A stretch of DNA of 64,000 nucleotides from Mesorhizobium sp. (GTDB lineage Bacteria; Pseudomonadota; Alphaproteobacteria; Rhizobiales; Rhizobiaceae). The stretch spans positions 62,001-126,000 of the forward strand of contig NZ_JAMLIG010000002.1 in assembly GCF_023954305.1 (NCBI RefSeq), written 5' to 3'. This document shows positions 46,819 through 57,280 of the stretch, in pieces (position 1 is the stretch's first letter; each line of letters begins with the position of its first letter). Made by a program: the position numbers and the translations under genes. The notes under the pieces are model-generated. The model was not told where the DNA came from and ran no database searches. It saw only the letters and a program-made list of their open reading frames with translations.

Positions 46819-49212
46819 ATGGACGGCGAGGGGAGCGATCAGAGGCAGGACGAGCGCATTCTGTTCGCGCCGCCGCCGCTTGGGCATCGTGGCGCCGAGG
46901 TTGCGCTCGGGCGCCCCGGCGCGATCGGACGACGTGTCGATCTTGCGCCTAAGAATCCGACGGCGGCGGGAAATGCTCCGCCGTCGAACCACTGGCCTGC
47001 CTATCGCCGCGAAGCGGCGTCCGCCGCCCGTCTCGAGCTGGAGCGCGGCGCGGCCTTTCTGCTTGTTCCCGTGTTTCTATGCGTCGGCGCGGTAAGTTAT
47101 TTCGCCGCGGAAGCCGAACCAGGGTGGATACCAATCCTCGCTTCCACCTCCGCACTCGCGGCCGGGGCGTGGTTCGCGCGCAACTATGCGCCGGCGCGAT
47201 ACGCGCTGCTGGCTCTGCTTCTCATCGTCGCCGGCTTCGCCGCCGGGAAGGTCGAGACATGGCGGGCCGGGACCAAGGTGATCGGCGGAGAGATTACGAC
47301 GCGGATCACCGCGCGCGTCGAGACGATCGAGAAGCGTTCCAACGGCCGCGTCAGGCTCACCCTGGCGGTGCTGGATACCGAGCGTCCGAAGTTGCGATAT
47401 CAGCCCGACAGAGTGCGGCTGACCGCGCGCACGGTGCCATCAGGGCTGGAGCCGGGAATGGTGGTGAGCGGACTGGCGCGCCTGGCGCCCCCGCTCGGGC
47501 CGCTGCGGCCGGATTCCTACGACTTCGCCTTCGAGAGCTATTTCGACGGCATCGGCGCAAACGGATTCTTCCTGAAGGCACCGGAACTCGCACAGCGCCG
47601 CGCACCGCCCTCCGTCGGCCAGCGCCTGAATGCGTGGATCGAGCGGAAGCGGACAGACCTTGCCGAGCGCATTCGTGGCCACATCGGCGGGCCGGAAGGC
47701 GAGATCGCCGCGGCCCTGGTCGCCGGGGTGCGGGCGGGCATACCCGACGAGGTCAACGAGACGTTGCGGATCACCGGCCTCGCGCATGTGCTGTCGATCT
47801 CCGGCCTGCACATGGCCCTGGTGGCCGGCGTCGTGATCGGCTCGCTACGCCTCGGCTTCGCGGCCTTTCCCGGCTTCGCCTCGCGCCGGCCGGTGCGCAA
47901 ATACGCAGCCGGCGGCGCACTTGCCGCGCTCGCCGCCTATCTTGTCATCTCCGGCTCGCAAGTCGCGGCCGAACGCAGCTTCCTGATGATCTCAGTGATG
48001 CTGATCGCACTGATCTTCGACCGGGCGGCGCTGACGATGCGCAATCTCGCCTTGGCGGCGCTGTTGATCATCCTGGTCTCGCCGCACGAGGTCGTCGGCC
48101 CGAGTTTCCAGATGTCCTTCGCGGCGACGGCGGCCCTCGTCGCGGCCTACGCCTGGTGGGCCGAACGCCGCGCCCGCATGCCGCATATTAATCCGGCGAC
48201 ACGCAGCCTGCCGGCCCGCATCATCCGCACTATTGCGATCTACGCCGTCGGGCTCGCGGCGACCTCCCTCATCGCTGGAACCGCGACCGGCATCTTCGGC
48301 GCTTGGCACTTTCAACGCGTGTCGCCCTTGAGCCTCGTCGCTAATCTGGCCGCGATGCCGGTTTTCTCGGTCATCGTCATGCCGGCCGCCGTCGCGGGCA
48401 TGGTGCTCATGCCATTCGGGCTCGACGGCTGGGCCTTCGGGCTGATGGGGCAGGGCCTGTCGCTGGCGCTTTCGATCGCCGGCTGGCTCGCGGAACGGAC
48501 GCCGATCGATGCGATCGGTGCGATACCCCTTCTCTCCATCGTCCTGCTTTCCGTCGCGCTCGTGCCACTGACCCTGGCGACAACGGGCCTGATGCGACTC
48601 GCCGCAATCCCGTTTCTGCTGGCGGGTCTCGTGACCATCGGCCTGCGCGATCTGCCGCAAGCGCTGGTGTCGGAAGATGCGCGGCTGATCGCGGTGCGGA
48701 CCGGCGACGGAGGGCTCGCCGTCAACCGGAACCGTCCGAATGCGTTCACGATCGAAGACTGGTCGCGCGCGTTGTCGGCGCCGCAGCTGGCGAAACCGGA
48801 AAAGCGGTCAGACGCGACGGCGGCCGCGACCAAGCCTCCTTTCGACCGATTCGCCTGCGCGGACGGCCTGTGCTGGATCCGCCATTCACCCGGTGGCGTC
48901 GTCGTTCATGCCGAGACCATGCCCGCGGCGGAGCGGGCCTGCGGCATCGCCGACGTGATCGTCATCGCCAACTCTACGGCGGCGAACCCCTGTCCGCACA
49001 GCACGACCAGCGTCATCACTGCACGGCGGTTGGCCCTCAACGGAAGCGCCGAGATCCACTTCGACAGATCGGGCAAGGCGACGGTGAGGCACGCAATCGC
49101 GGAGGGAAGACCACGCCCATGGCACGACCATCGCCGTTTTTCACGTGCTGCACGCGGCCTTGCGCCGTACGAATCCAGGACCAAGAAAGCCGCTTCCGAA
49201 CCGGTTCATTGA
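46819..49212 (+). CDS. comEC: ComEC/Rec2-family membrane protein without nuclease domain
   Basis: A 797-aa membrane protein. It has an N-terminal DUF4131 domain with OB-like part (about 80-260), and the Competence domain with many transmembrane segments from about 290 to 620 (motif [15 protein letters not shown]). In naturally competent bacteria ComEC is the inner-membrane channel for single-stranded DNA. The C-terminus (about 630-797) has no HxHxDH metallo-beta-lactamase motif seen in full-length ComEC, only a short Cys-containing region. Start choice at 46819 is weakly supported. Confidence 0.88.
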   Translation: MDGEGSDQRQDERILFAPPPLGHRGAEVALGRPGAIGRRVDLAPKNPTAAGNAPPSNHWPAYRREAASAARLELERGAAFLLVPVFLCVGAVSYFAAEAEPGWIPILASTSALAAGAWFARNYAPARYALLALLLIVAGFAAGKVETWRAGTKVIGGEITTRITARVETIEKRSNGRVRLTLAVLDTERPKLRYQPDRVRLTARTVPSGLEPGMVVSGLARLAPPLGPLRPDSYDFAFESYFDGIGANGFFLKAPELAQRRAPPSVGQRLNAWIERKRTDLAERIRGHIGGPEGEIAAALVAGVRAGIPDEVNETLRITGLAHVLSISGLHMALVAGVVIGSLRLGFAAFPGFASRRPVRKYAAGGALAALAAYLVISGSQVAAERSFLMISVMLIALIFDRAALTMRNLALAALLIILVSPHEVVGPSFQMSFAATAALVAAYAWWAERRARMPHINPATRSLPARIIRTIAIYAVGLAATSLIAGTATGIFGAWHFQRVSPLSLVANLAAMPVFSVIVMPAAVAGMVLMPFGLDGWAFGLMGQGLSLALSIAGWLAERTPIDAIGAIPLLSIVLLSVALVPLTLATTGLMRLAAIPFLLAGLVTIGLRDLPQALVSEDARLIAVRTGDGGLAVNRNRPNAFTIEDWSRALSAPQLAKPEKRSDATAAATKPPFDRFACADGLCWIRHSPGGVVVHAETMPAAERACGIADVIVIANSTAANPCPHSTTSVITARRLALNGSAEIHFDRSGKATVRHAIAEGRPRPWHDHRRFSRAARGLAPYESRTKKAASEPVH

Positions 49213-49240
49213 CCGGATCGCGTCGAAAGCGCAGCGCCGC

Positions 49241-49954
49241 TCAATATTTCCGGATCAGACCGACCAGACGCCCCTGCACCTTGATCCGGTCGGGGCCGAA
49301 GATGCGTGTCTCGTAGGCGGGGTTCGCAGCCTCAAGTGCTATCGACGCGCCCTTGCGGCGGAAGCGCTTGAGGGTGGCTTCTTCGTCGTCGACGAGGGCC
49401 ACGACGATGTCGCCGGGCGTTGCGCTGCTGGTGTTGCGGATGATCACCGTATCGCCGTCGAAGATGCCGGCCTCGATCATCGAATCGCCTTTGACTTCAA
49501 GCGCATAATGTTCGCCGGCCGCAAGCATTTCGGGCGGCACCATGATCGCGTGGGTCTGGTGCTGGATCGCGTCGATCGGCACGCCGGCGGCAATGCGACC
49601 CATCACGGGTATCGAGACGGCGCTGCCGGCATCGTTGCTGGCGACCGGCGCGCGCGGCGAATCGGCAGCCTTCTGGCCGAGGCTGCCCTGGATGACGCTG
49701 GGCGAGAATTTCTTGGGCCCGGACATGGCGGGCGACATCGATTCCGGGAGACGGACCACTTCGAGCGCCCGCGCCCGGTTCGGCAGCCGGCGGATGAAGC
49801 CTCGCTCCTCCAGCGCCATGATCAAACGATGGATGCCCGACTTCGAGGCGAGGTCCAGCGCCTCCTTCATCTCGTCGAACGACGGAGGAATGCCGGACTC
49901 CTTCATCCGTTCGTGGATGAACATCAGCAACTCGTGCTGCTTACGTGTCAGCAT
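49241..49954 (-). CDS. lexA: LexA SOS repressor
   Basis: A 237-aa repressor of the DNA damage response. The N-terminal winged helix-turn-helix ([13 protein letters not shown] to about 65) binds the SOS box; a linker with AAGVP (about 135) is the self-cleavage site; the Ser is in GDSMIEAG and the Lys in EEATLKRF. RecA-DNA filaments trigger cleavage. Start ATG 49954 has a CGGAGGGCGAG site. The promoter at 49995-50023 carries a LexA box, so it represses itself. Confidence 0.97.
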   Translation of the reverse strand: MLTRKQHELLMFIHERMKESGIPPSFDEMKEALDLASKSGIHRLIMALEERGFIRRLPNRARALEVVRLPESMSPAMSGPKKFSPSVIQGSLGQKAADSPRAPVASNDAGSAVSIPVMGRIAAGVPIDAIQHQTHAIMVPPEMLAAGEHYALEVKGDSMIEAGIFDGDTVIIRNTSSATPGDIVVALVDDEEATLKRFRRKGASIALEAANPAYETRIFGPDRIKVQGRLVGLIRKY

Positions 49955-49994
49955 CTCGCCCTCCGGGAATCGCCAACAAACAAAACCAGAACAA

Positions 49995-50023
49995 ACACTA
50001 TCTGTTCGATATGTGTTCTGCAA
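49995..50023 (-). promoter_or_regulatory. lexA promoter with SOS (LexA) box
   Basis: On the minus strand, -35 TTGCAG (50023-50018), a 17-base spacer and -10 TAGTGT (50000-49995). The spacer holds GAACACATATCGAAC, i.e. GTTC-N7-GTTC on the plus strand (50004-50018), the alphaproteobacterial LexA box. LexA bound there would block RNA polymerase directly. Confidence 0.85.
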
Positions 50024-50082
50024 CTGGTTAAATTTTAATGAACTTGTTTACCGTTCGTTCAGGCTGTTCGCCGAAGCCGCCC

Positions 50083-51288
50083 TCAGCGCAGCATAAAGAC
50101 CCTGCACGGCGAACCGGCAGGTGCGGCAGGAGCGAAGGGAGGGCGCACGATGAGGGCGTTGGCCTCGGCCAGCGTCCGTAGCATCGAGGAATCCTGAATC
50201 GCAAAGGGTGAAGCGACGAATTGTCCGGCTCGCCATTCGGCCCGGGCCCGGACATAGTCTTCCCGCTCGTCGTTCCCGCCCATGCCGACGCCCAGCACGG
50301 CGTCGCGCAGGTCGTGCGCATGAGGGCGGCCGGCGAGCCGGGCGACGAGCGGCGCGACGAACAGATGCGAGCAGACTAGCGAAGCGACGGGGTTGCCCGG
50401 CAGGCCGATCACACGGATATTGTCAAGGCGGCCGAACATCAACGGCTTGCCCGGACGCATCGCAATCTTCCAGAAATCGAGCGACATTCCCGCCGATGTC
50501 AGCACCCCGCGTACCAGATCGTGGTCGCCGACCGAGGCGCCGCCCAGGGTGACGATGACGTCGGCGCCGGCATCGATTGCACGTCGAACCGCCGCATCGA
50601 TCGCCGCGCGGTCGTCGGGGACAATGCCGAGGTCGAGGGGCACCCCGCCGGTCCGCTCGACGATCGCGGCGACGCCGTATGCGTTTGACGCGATGATCTG
50701 GTCCGGGCCTGTCTCACTGCCGGGAGGAAGCAACTCGTCTCCCGTCGCGAGGATCGCCACGAGGGGCCGGCGGACGACGGGCAAGATCGCGTGGTTGGCG
50801 GCTGCCGCCAGCGACAGGGCTGCTGCGTCGAGGATACGTCCCGCATCGAGCAGCGGTTCGTCCTTTCGAAAATCGAGGCCGGCGCGGCGGATATTGCGCA
50901 GGACTGCGACCGGTTCGAGCGCTTCGATCACGCCCGGCGAGGCGGCACGTGCATTTTCCTGGATGAGCACCGCGTCGGCACCTGCGGGAACCGGAGCGCC
51001 GGTGAAGATGCGCACCGCCTCGCCCCAGCCGACCTGACCTCTGAATCCCTTGCCGGCCGGCGCCTCGCCGATGATCCGGAGGCTCACTGGCACAGAGGCG
51101 ACATCGGCCGCGCGCACGGCATAGCCGTCCATCGCAGAAGCGTCGAACGGCGGCTGGGTGCGCAGCGCGGCAATGTTCGAGGCGAGCACGCGCCAGGCCG
51201 CCTTATCGATCGTGACGGTTTCGCCCGGAAGCGGCGCAGCCCCTTCGAGCAGTCGCGCCAGCGCCCCGGGGACAGGCATCAACGCCAT
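50083..51288 (-). CDS. moeA: Molybdopterin molybdenumtransferase
   Basis: A 401-aa MoeA that inserts molybdate into adenylated molybdopterin. The SAMDGYAVRA and FTGAPVPAGADAV motifs of the substrate loop, and the GDELL and GGASVGDHDL segments of the MoaB/MogA-like domain, are intact. It lies 4 bases behind moaC and precedes lexA, so it ends the trp-moa operon. The 3' gap holds the lexA promoter. Confidence 0.96.
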   Translation of the reverse strand: MALMPVPGALARLLEGAAPLPGETVTIDKAAWRVLASNIAALRTQPPFDASAMDGYAVRAADVASVPVSLRIIGEAPAGKGFRGQVGWGEAVRIFTGAPVPAGADAVLIQENARAASPGVIEALEPVAVLRNIRRAGLDFRKDEPLLDAGRILDAAALSLAAAANHAILPVVRRPLVAILATGDELLPPGSETGPDQIIASNAYGVAAIVERTGGVPLDLGIVPDDRAAIDAAVRRAIDAGADVIVTLGGASVGDHDLVRGVLTSAGMSLDFWKIAMRPGKPLMFGRLDNIRVIGLPGNPVASLVCSHLFVAPLVARLAGRPHAHDLRDAVLGVGMGGNDEREDYVRARAEWRAGQFVASPFAIQDSSMLRTLAEANALIVRPPFAPAAPAGSPCRVFMLR

Positions 51289-51292
51289 GGTG

Positions 51293-51787
51293 TCAGCGCT
51301 CCGCGCGGCGGTAGTCGCCCGATTTGCCGCCGCTCTTCTCGACCAGCCGGATGCCGGTCAGTTCCATATCGCGGTCGACGGCCTTTGCCATGTCGTAGAT
51401 GGTCAGGCAGGCGACCGATGCGGCAGTGAGCGCTTCCATCTCCACGCCGGTCTTTCCGCTGACGCGTGCGGTGGCCGTCACGCGAAGACCGGGCAGAGTA
51501 GGGTCGGGTTCGATCTCGACGCCGACCTTGTCGAGCAGCAGCGGATGGCAGAGCGGGATCAGTTCGTGGGTGCGCTTGGCAGCCATGATGCCGGCGATCC
51601 GGGCTACGCCGATGACGTCGCCCTTCTTCGCGTTGCCGGCGAGAATCATGTCCAGCGTCTCACGCCGCATGATCACCGCGCCTTCGGCAACGGCGATACG
51701 CTGCGTCTCCGCCTTGGCTCCGACGTCGACCATATCGGCCTGGCCATCGGCGCCGATATGGGTGAGGGAGGGGGCAGGCACGGTCAC
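51293..51787 (-). CDS. moaC: Cyclic pyranopterin monophosphate synthase accessory protein MoaC
   Basis: A 164-aa MoaC of the first step of molybdenum cofactor synthesis, acting with MoaA. The [11 protein letters not shown] block and the [11 protein letters not shown] and [11 protein letters not shown] segments with the catalytic Lys/Asp are present. It has a GTG start that overlaps the trpC stop by 4 bases (GTGA), so its translation is coupled to tryptophan synthesis genes. Confidence 0.97.
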   Translation of the reverse strand: MTVPAPSLTHIGADGQADMVDVGAKAETQRIAVAEGAVIMRRETLDMILAGNAKKGDVIGVARIAGIMAAKRTHELIPLCHPLLLDKVGVEIEPDPTLPGLRVTATARVSGKTGVEMEALTAASVACLTIYDMAKAVDRDMELTGIRLVEKSGGKSGDYRRAER

Positions 51788-52596
51788 TCCGCCGCCGCGG
51801 CGGCGGCGCCGTCGAGAAGGAGGCGGGTTGCCGCGGCGACGTCGGCTTGCCGCATCAGGCTCTCGCCGACGAGGAAAGTGCCGATGCCGTGACGCGCCAG
51901 CCTCAGGCAGTCCTCACGGGTGAAAATCCCGCTTTCGCCGACGAGATGCCTGTCCGGGGGAACCATACCGGCTAGGCGCTCGGAGACCTTGAGCGAAATC
52001 TCGAACGTCCGAAGGTTGCGGTTGTTGATGCCGATCAGCGGCGATTGGAGCTTCAGCGCCCGCTCCATCTCCGCCTCGTCATGGACTTCCACGAGCACAT
52101 CCATTCCGAGTTCGAAGGCGCAGGCTTCGAGCGACCGTGCATCATCGTCCGACAGGCTCGCCATGATCAGCAGGATGGCGTCCGCGCCCCATGCGCGCGC
52201 TTCGAAGACCTGGTAGGTGTCGAACATGAAATCCTTGCGCAGCGCGGGCAACGCGCAGGCACGGCGGGCATGCGTTAAAAATTCCGGCGCGCCCTGGAAC
52301 GACGGCGTGTCGGTGAGAACGGAAAGACAGGCCGCGCCGCCGGCCTCGTAGGCGGCCGCGAGCGAAGGCGGATCGAAATCCGGACGGATCAGCCCCTTTG
52401 AGGGGCTGGCCTTCTTGATCTCGGCGATGAGAGCGAAGCGGCCCGCCGCCCGCTTGGCGCGAAGGGCATTGAGGAAGCCGCGCGGCGCGTCGCCATCGGC
52501 AATGCGCGCCCTGAGTTCGGCCAGCGGCAGACGCGACTTGGCCGCGGCGATCTCCTCGCGTTTGTAGGCTTCGATCTTACGCAGGATATCGGTCAT
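51784..52596 (-). CDS. trpC: Indole-3-glycerol phosphate synthase
   Basis: A 270-aa TIM-barrel enzyme closing the indole ring in tryptophan synthesis. [20 protein letters not shown] supplies the catalytic Lys, [13 protein letters not shown] and [12 protein letters not shown] follow, and the C-terminal [12 protein letters not shown] holds the phosphate site. It has no PRAI fusion. It overlaps trpD (ATGA) and moaC (GTGA) at its two ends. Confidence 0.98.
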   Translation of the reverse strand: MTDILRKIEAYKREEIAAAKSRLPLAELRARIADGDAPRGFLNALRAKRAAGRFALIAEIKKASPSKGLIRPDFDPPSLAAAYEAGGAACLSVLTDTPSFQGAPEFLTHARRACALPALRKDFMFDTYQVFEARAWGADAILLIMASLSDDDARSLEACAFELGMDVLVEVHDEAEMERALKLQSPLIGINNRNLRTFEISLKVSERLAGMVPPDRHLVGESGIFTREDCLRLARHGIGTFLVGESLMRQADVAAATRLLLDGAAAAAAE

Positions 52597-53603
52597 GCGT
52601 TCGACACCTGGACCAGTTTCTCCAACCGCGCCAGAGCCTTGCCGCTGTCGATCGACTGTGCGGCCATCCCGATGCCTTGCTTGAGGTCCGCGGCGACACC
52701 CGCGACGACGAGACCGGCGCCCGCGTTCATCAGCACCGTGTCGCGATAGGCGCCCGGAACGCCCGACAGCATGTCGCGCAGAGCCCTGGCATTGAAGGCG
52801 CTGTCGCCGCCCTTGAGCTCGGACTGCGTGTGCCAGCCGAGCCCATACTGCGCCGGCGTGATCGTGAACTCGCGGATCATTCCGTCGGCGAGTTCCGCGA
52901 CGTGCGTCTCGCCCGTCGTGGTGATCTCGTCATAGCCGTCGCCGTGTACCACCCATACGCTGTCTGCGCCGAGTTCCCGCAACGCATCTGCGATGGGCCG
53001 CACCCATTCGGACGCGAAAACGCCGACCAGCTGGCGTTTCACGCCGCCAGGATTGGAGAGCGGGCCGAGCAGATTGAAGATCGTCCGCGTGCCGAGCTCG
53101 ACCCGCGAAGGCCCGACATATTTCATCGCCGGATGGTGTGCCGGGGCGAACATGAAGCCGATGCCGGCTTCGGATATGCAGCGAGAAATCGCCTCCGGCG
53201 CCAGATCGATCCTTATGCCGAGCGCCATCAGCACGTCGGCGGCGCCGGACTGCGAGGAGAGATTGCGGTTGCCATGCTTTGCCACCGGCACGCCGCAACC
53301 GGCGACGACGAAGGCCGAGCCGGTCGAGATGTTGAGGCTGTGCTGACCGTCGCCGCCGGTGCCGACGATGTCGATGGCGCCGGACGGAGCTTCCACACGC
53401 AGCATCTTGTCGCGCATCGTCGCGATCGCGCCCATGATCTCCGGCACCGTTTCGCCGCGCACCCTCAGCGCCATCAGGAAGCCGCCGATCTGCGATGGTG
53501 TCGCCTCACCGGACATGACGATGTCGAAAGCTTCGCGCGCCTCCTCGAAGGCCAGCGCCTTCCCGGCGGCGACCTTGGCGATGAAGGGTTTGAAATCGGT
53601 CAT
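52593..53603 (-). CDS. trpD: Anthranilate phosphoribosyltransferase
   Basis: A 336-aa enzyme joining anthranilate to PRPP. The [19 protein letters not shown] motif binds PRPP, and [17 protein letters not shown] and [20 protein letters not shown] are typical. It lies 10 bases behind ppiD and overlaps trpC by 4 bases. trpE and trpG are not in the window. Confidence 0.98.
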   Translation of the reverse strand: MTDFKPFIAKVAAGKALAFEEAREAFDIVMSGEATPSQIGGFLMALRVRGETVPEIMGAIATMRDKMLRVEAPSGAIDIVGTGGDGQHSLNISTGSAFVVAGCGVPVAKHGNRNLSSQSGAADVLMALGIRIDLAPEAISRCISEAGIGFMFAPAHHPAMKYVGPSRVELGTRTIFNLLGPLSNPGGVKRQLVGVFASEWVRPIADALRELGADSVWVVHGDGYDEITTTGETHVAELADGMIREFTITPAQYGLGWHTQSELKGGDSAFNARALRDMLSGVPGAYRDTVLMNAGAGLVVAGVAADLKQGIGMAAQSIDSGKALARLEKLVQVSNA

Positions 53604-53613
53604 GGCGATCCCG

Positions 53614-55503
53614 TCAGAAGCTCAGCGCCTGCTGGATCGCGGCGGGGTTGGTCGTTACCCCGAACTCGCCCTGGAGGCGGGAGACGAGTTGGTCGAGCAG
53701 GTCGTCGGCCATGCCCGACGCGTAGGCCTGGCGGTTTTCGGCGGAGACGGCATCGGCGCCAGCGCCCGCCGGTTCGAATACCTCCGTCACGCGGAAGAGG
53801 AATTTTGTATTGCCGTCGGCTGGCGCCATGACTCCGGCGCCGCCTTGCGGCACTGCAAATACGGCGACCGCGCCCTCGGGGCCGAGATCGACGTCCTCCG
53901 CCCCGCGCTTCACGCCGCGCTTGACCTGTTTTTCGAGACCGAGCTCGCTCGCCACCTGGTCGAGGGAGCCGCTGTCTCGGACGCGCTTCTCGAGTTCCGC
54001 CGCTCTGGTCGAGAACAGCCTGTCAGTCTCCTCGGCGATCCAGTCGGCGACCACTTTGTCCTTGACCTCGTCCAACGTGCGGTCGCGGGCCGGCGTGACG
54101 GCTTTCACTTCATAGAAGACGAAGCCGTTGGAGCCGAGAGCCAGCGGAGCGTTCTCGATGTTCACCTGCGTCTCGAAGGCGCCCTGCAGCAGCTCTCGCG
54201 AGGCCGGGATGCTCGCGATGACGTTGCCGGCCGGATCCTGTGCGTTGCGGTCGACGGCCTCGATGGTGACGACCTGGAGCTTCGAGGCCGCAGCCGCTTC
54301 TTCCATCGTCTGGCCCGCCGCGCGGGCGTCCTCGTAGCTGTCATAGACGTCGAGCAGCTGCGTGTTGGCCTCCGTGAGCGCCAGTTCCTGGCGGATCTCC
54401 TGGGCGACCTCGGCGAGCGGCTTGACGAGCTCGGGCTTGATGTCGGTGACACGCAGGAGCACGGGGCCGAAGGCTCCGTCCACGACCGGGCTCACCTCGT
54501 TGAGCGACAGCTTGAATGCGGCCTCGGCCACGGCCGGATCCGCGACCTTGTCCTTCTCGAAGGTGCCAAGCTGGACATCGGCCATCGTCTTGCCTTGCGC
54601 AGTCACGAGGGAATCGAAGGTGGAGCCGCCGCGAATGCTTTCGACCGCCGCCTCCGCCGCGGCCTTGTCGGCGAACACCAACTGCTCGATGGTGCGCGTC
54701 TCCGGCGTGGTGAAACGCTTCTTCCTCGCCTCGTAGTCCTTGGCGACATCCTCGTCGGTGATGGCCGAAGGGTCGGCGATGTCGGCCGGCTCGAGTTTCA
54801 CATAGGCGATCTTGCGGTATTCAGGCGCCGCATATTTCGCCTTATTGTCCTCGAACCATTTCGCCAGCACGTCGTCGGCCGGCGCTGCCACCGTGCCGAC
54901 GATCGATTTCGAGAGCGCAACATATTCGATGGTGCGATTCTCGCCCTGGTAGAGGGAGACCGCGCGAAGGAACGTGTCCGGCGCCTTCATGCCGTCGGAA
55001 ACGGCTTCGACGATCTGCTGGCGCACCGCCACCTGCTCGCGGTTGCGAAAATAATCCTCCGGCCGCATGCCGACCTGTCGCAGCACGTATTCGAATTGCT
55101 GGCGATCGAACTGGCCGTTCGATCCGCGGAAAGCCGGATCCTCGGCCGTGAGCTGAGCGATCTTGTCACGCGAAACGCCCAAGCCGATCCGCCTGGCCTG
55201 CTCGTCCAAAACCGCCCCCGCGGTGAGCTGCGAGAGCACCTGCTGATCGATGCCGAACATCGCCGCCTGCTCGCGCGTAATCCGCTGGCCGAGCTGCTGT
55301 GACATGACCTGCACCTGACGGTCGTAGGCGAGCCGGTAGTCGACCACCGAGACCTCCGTGTCCCCCGCGGTGATCACGGCGGTACCGCCGCCGCCGGTCA
55401 TCAGCTGGCCGGATATTCCCCAGACGGCGAAACTCATCACGAGCAGCAGCAGGAGGAGCTTGGCGACCCAGGTGCCAGCAGCCTTTCTCAATGAGTCGAG
55501 CAT
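53614..55503 (-). CDS. ppiD: PpiD-like periplasmic peptidyl-prolyl isomerase/chaperone
   Basis: A 629-aa protein with an N-terminal membrane anchor (about 11-34), a SurA_N-type chaperone region (about 40-230) and a parvulin-type PPIase domain (about 250-360). PpiD works at the SecYEG exit, helping newly exported proteins to fold. secG is nearby at 56571. The ATG at 55503 follows GGGAG; a longer frame exists but lacks a ribosome site. It heads the trpD-trpC-moaC-moeA run and is divergent from tpiA. Confidence 0.93.
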   Translation of the reverse strand: MLDSLRKAAGTWVAKLLLLLLVMSFAVWGISGQLMTGGGGTAVITAGDTEVSVVDYRLAYDRQVQVMSQQLGQRITREQAAMFGIDQQVLSQLTAGAVLDEQARRIGLGVSRDKIAQLTAEDPAFRGSNGQFDRQQFEYVLRQVGMRPEDYFRNREQVAVRQQIVEAVSDGMKAPDTFLRAVSLYQGENRTIEYVALSKSIVGTVAAPADDVLAKWFEDNKAKYAAPEYRKIAYVKLEPADIADPSAITDEDVAKDYEARKKRFTTPETRTIEQLVFADKAAAEAAVESIRGGSTFDSLVTAQGKTMADVQLGTFEKDKVADPAVAEAAFKLSLNEVSPVVDGAFGPVLLRVTDIKPELVKPLAEVAQEIRQELALTEANTQLLDVYDSYEDARAAGQTMEEAAAASKLQVVTIEAVDRNAQDPAGNVIASIPASRELLQGAFETQVNIENAPLALGSNGFVFYEVKAVTPARDRTLDEVKDKVVADWIAEETDRLFSTRAAELEKRVRDSGSLDQVASELGLEKQVKRGVKRGAEDVDLGPEGAVAVFAVPQGGAGVMAPADGNTKFLFRVTEVFEPAGAGADAVSAENRQAYASGMADDLLDQLVSRLQGEFGVTTNPAAIQQALSF

Positions 55504-55642
55504 CGAAACTCCCGGAATTTCCACCGCAAAAGGCGTATTCAACGTTGCCGGACCGGCAATAGCGCCCTTCCGGCCGACTGTCGATTGCTTTATGGCCGCT
55601 TTTTGCTACTCAGCGCCGGCGAAGCACGCCAGGAGGCAACAC

Positions 55643-56410
55643 ATGACCCACGCGATCCGTCCCCTTGTCGCCGGCAACTGGAAGATGCACGGCACCTCGG
55701 CTTCGACGCCGGAGCTCCACGCGATCGCCAACGGATTCATGCAAGGACTCGACACCGAAACCGAAGCGCTGATCTGCGTACCGGCAACGCTGCTCGCCCG
55801 GGCGGCAGAGGTCCTCAAATCCTCGCCGGTGAAAGCCGGGGGACAGGATTGCCACGTCAACGACAGCGGCGCCCATACCGGCGACGTATCCGCCCCCATG
55901 CTCAAGGATGCCGGCGCGAGCTTCGTCATCGTCGGTCACTCGGAACGGCGTACCGATCATGGCGAAACGGATGCGATCGTCCACGCCAAGGTAGAAGCGG
56001 CCTGGCGCGCCGGGCTGACGGCAATCATCTGTATCGGCGAAACCAGGGGCGAACGAGAGGAGGGCAAGACGCTGTCCATTCTCTCGCGCCAGATCGCGGG
56101 TTCGGTTCCGGCGTCGGCAAGCCCCGCGAATACGATTATTGCGTATGAGCCCGTCTGGGCGATCGGGACCGGGCTGACCCCGACACCGCAGGATGTCGCC
56201 GAAGCGCACGCGCATATCCGGGGGGAACTGTCGGAATTGATCGGGGAGCGGGCTTTGGGCATGCGCATCCTCTACGGCGGGTCGGTCAAGCCGTCGAACG
56301 CGCGCGAACTCCTCGCCATCGACAATGTCAACGGCGCGCTCGTCGGCGGGGCCAGCCTGAAGGCGGCGGACTTCCTGGGGATCGCCGAAGCCTACCTCTC
56401 CATCGGCTGA
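55643..56410 (+). CDS. tpiA: Triosephosphate isomerase
   Basis: A 255-aa TIM-barrel glycolytic isomerase. The catalytic Lys is in GNWKMHG, the His in [10 protein letters not shown] and the Glu in [12 protein letters not shown] strong AGGAGG site precedes ATG 55643. The gene is divergent from ppiD and followed by secG, a frequent order. Confidence 0.98.
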   Translation: MTHAIRPLVAGNWKMHGTSASTPELHAIANGFMQGLDTETEALICVPATLLARAAEVLKSSPVKAGGQDCHVNDSGAHTGDVSAPMLKDAGASFVIVGHSERRTDHGETDAIVHAKVEAAWRAGLTAIICIGETRGEREEGKTLSILSRQIAGSVPASASPANTIIAYEPVWAIGTGLTPTPQDVAEAHAHIRGELSELIGERALGMRILYGGSVKPSNARELLAIDNVNGALVGGASLKAADFLGIAEAYLSIG

Positions 56411-56570
56411 GGTTCGCGGCCGCATCTGTCCTATTGCAACGGCCAGCGAACTTCCCATATCCGGCACTCGGATCGGCGAAGGGGTTGGATTTGCGGGCAA
56501 AGCCGTGTATTGACCCGCGGCCACGCGCCGGTCTGCGCGTAGATCCAGCCTAGATTGCCCGGATACCCTT

Positions 56571-57035
56571 ATGGAAACCGTCGTCATCGTCATCCACCTC
56601 ATGGTCGTGCTCGCGCTGGTCGGCGTCGTGCTGCTGCAGCGCTCCGAAGGCGGTGGACTTGGCATCGGCGGCGGCTCCGGCTTCATGACAGCTAGGGGCG
56701 CGGCCAACGCACTCACGCGGGCGACGGCGATCCTTGCGGCAGCGTTCTTCGCGACATCGCTCATCCTTTCGATCATGGCCCGCTACGGCGAGCGTCCGAT
56801 CGACATTCTTGACCGGGTGCCTTCGACGACCGGCCAGCAGCAGGCCCCGTCAGGCAGCGGAATTCTGGACCAGCTGGGCGGCCAGGGGGCGCCCGCGACC
56901 GCGCCTTCGGGCGAGCCTCAGGCTCCCGCGCCTTCCGCGGCAGCTCCGGCGGAGGGGCAGGGTGCGGTACCGATCGCTCCGCTAACGCCGATCGCCCCGG
57001 CACCTGCCACGCCGAGTGTTCCGAGCGGACAATAG
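56571..57035 (+). CDS. secG: Preprotein translocase subunit SecG
   Basis: A 154-aa SecG with two transmembrane segments (about 2-22 and 50-72) flanking LLQRSEGGGLGIGGGSG, the canonical cytoplasmic loop. The last ~70 residues are a Pro/Ala/Gly-rich tail typical of alphaproteobacterial SecG. It stimulates SecYEG-SecA export. It lies 160 bases behind tpiA. Confidence 0.95.
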   Translation: METVVIVIHLMVVLALVGVVLLQRSEGGGLGIGGGSGFMTARGAANALTRATAILAAAFFATSLILSIMARYGERPIDILDRVPSTTGQQQAPSGSGILDQLGGQGAPATAPSGEPQAPAPSAAAPAEGQGAVPIAPLTPIAPAPATPSVPSGQ

Positions 57036-57162
57036 CCTTCAACCTGAACGCCGCGTCATCGGGCGGCCGCTATATTGTTGCGGCCGTGCCACAAACTGCG
57101 GTTTTTCGGCGATTTGCTTTCGATTTGACGCCAATGTGAAGGGTGCCAACCTTCGCAACCGC

Positions 57163-57192
57163 TTGAGACCTCAACCGATTCGCAACTATAAA
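57163..57192 (+). promoter_or_regulatory. Predicted promoter of the L,D-transpeptidase gene at 57281
   Basis: -35 TTGAGA (57163-57168), an 18-base spacer and -10 TATAAA (57187-57192), about 90 bases upstream of the start codon. The remainder of the 57036-57280 gap shows no other clear element. Confidence 0.6.
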
Positions 57193-57280
57193 GACCCATA
57201 GGTCTGCATGAGATCGCGAGTGCGAGGTCTGCTGCCATGGCTGTTGGGCGGCCATAGACTTTTGTATTGGGGTTGTAGAA

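Noticed and set aside
53359..55302. 647-codon plus-strand open frame over trpD and ppiD
   Set aside because: Entirely antisense to two recognised genes; composition is that of a complement-frame artefact of high GC content.
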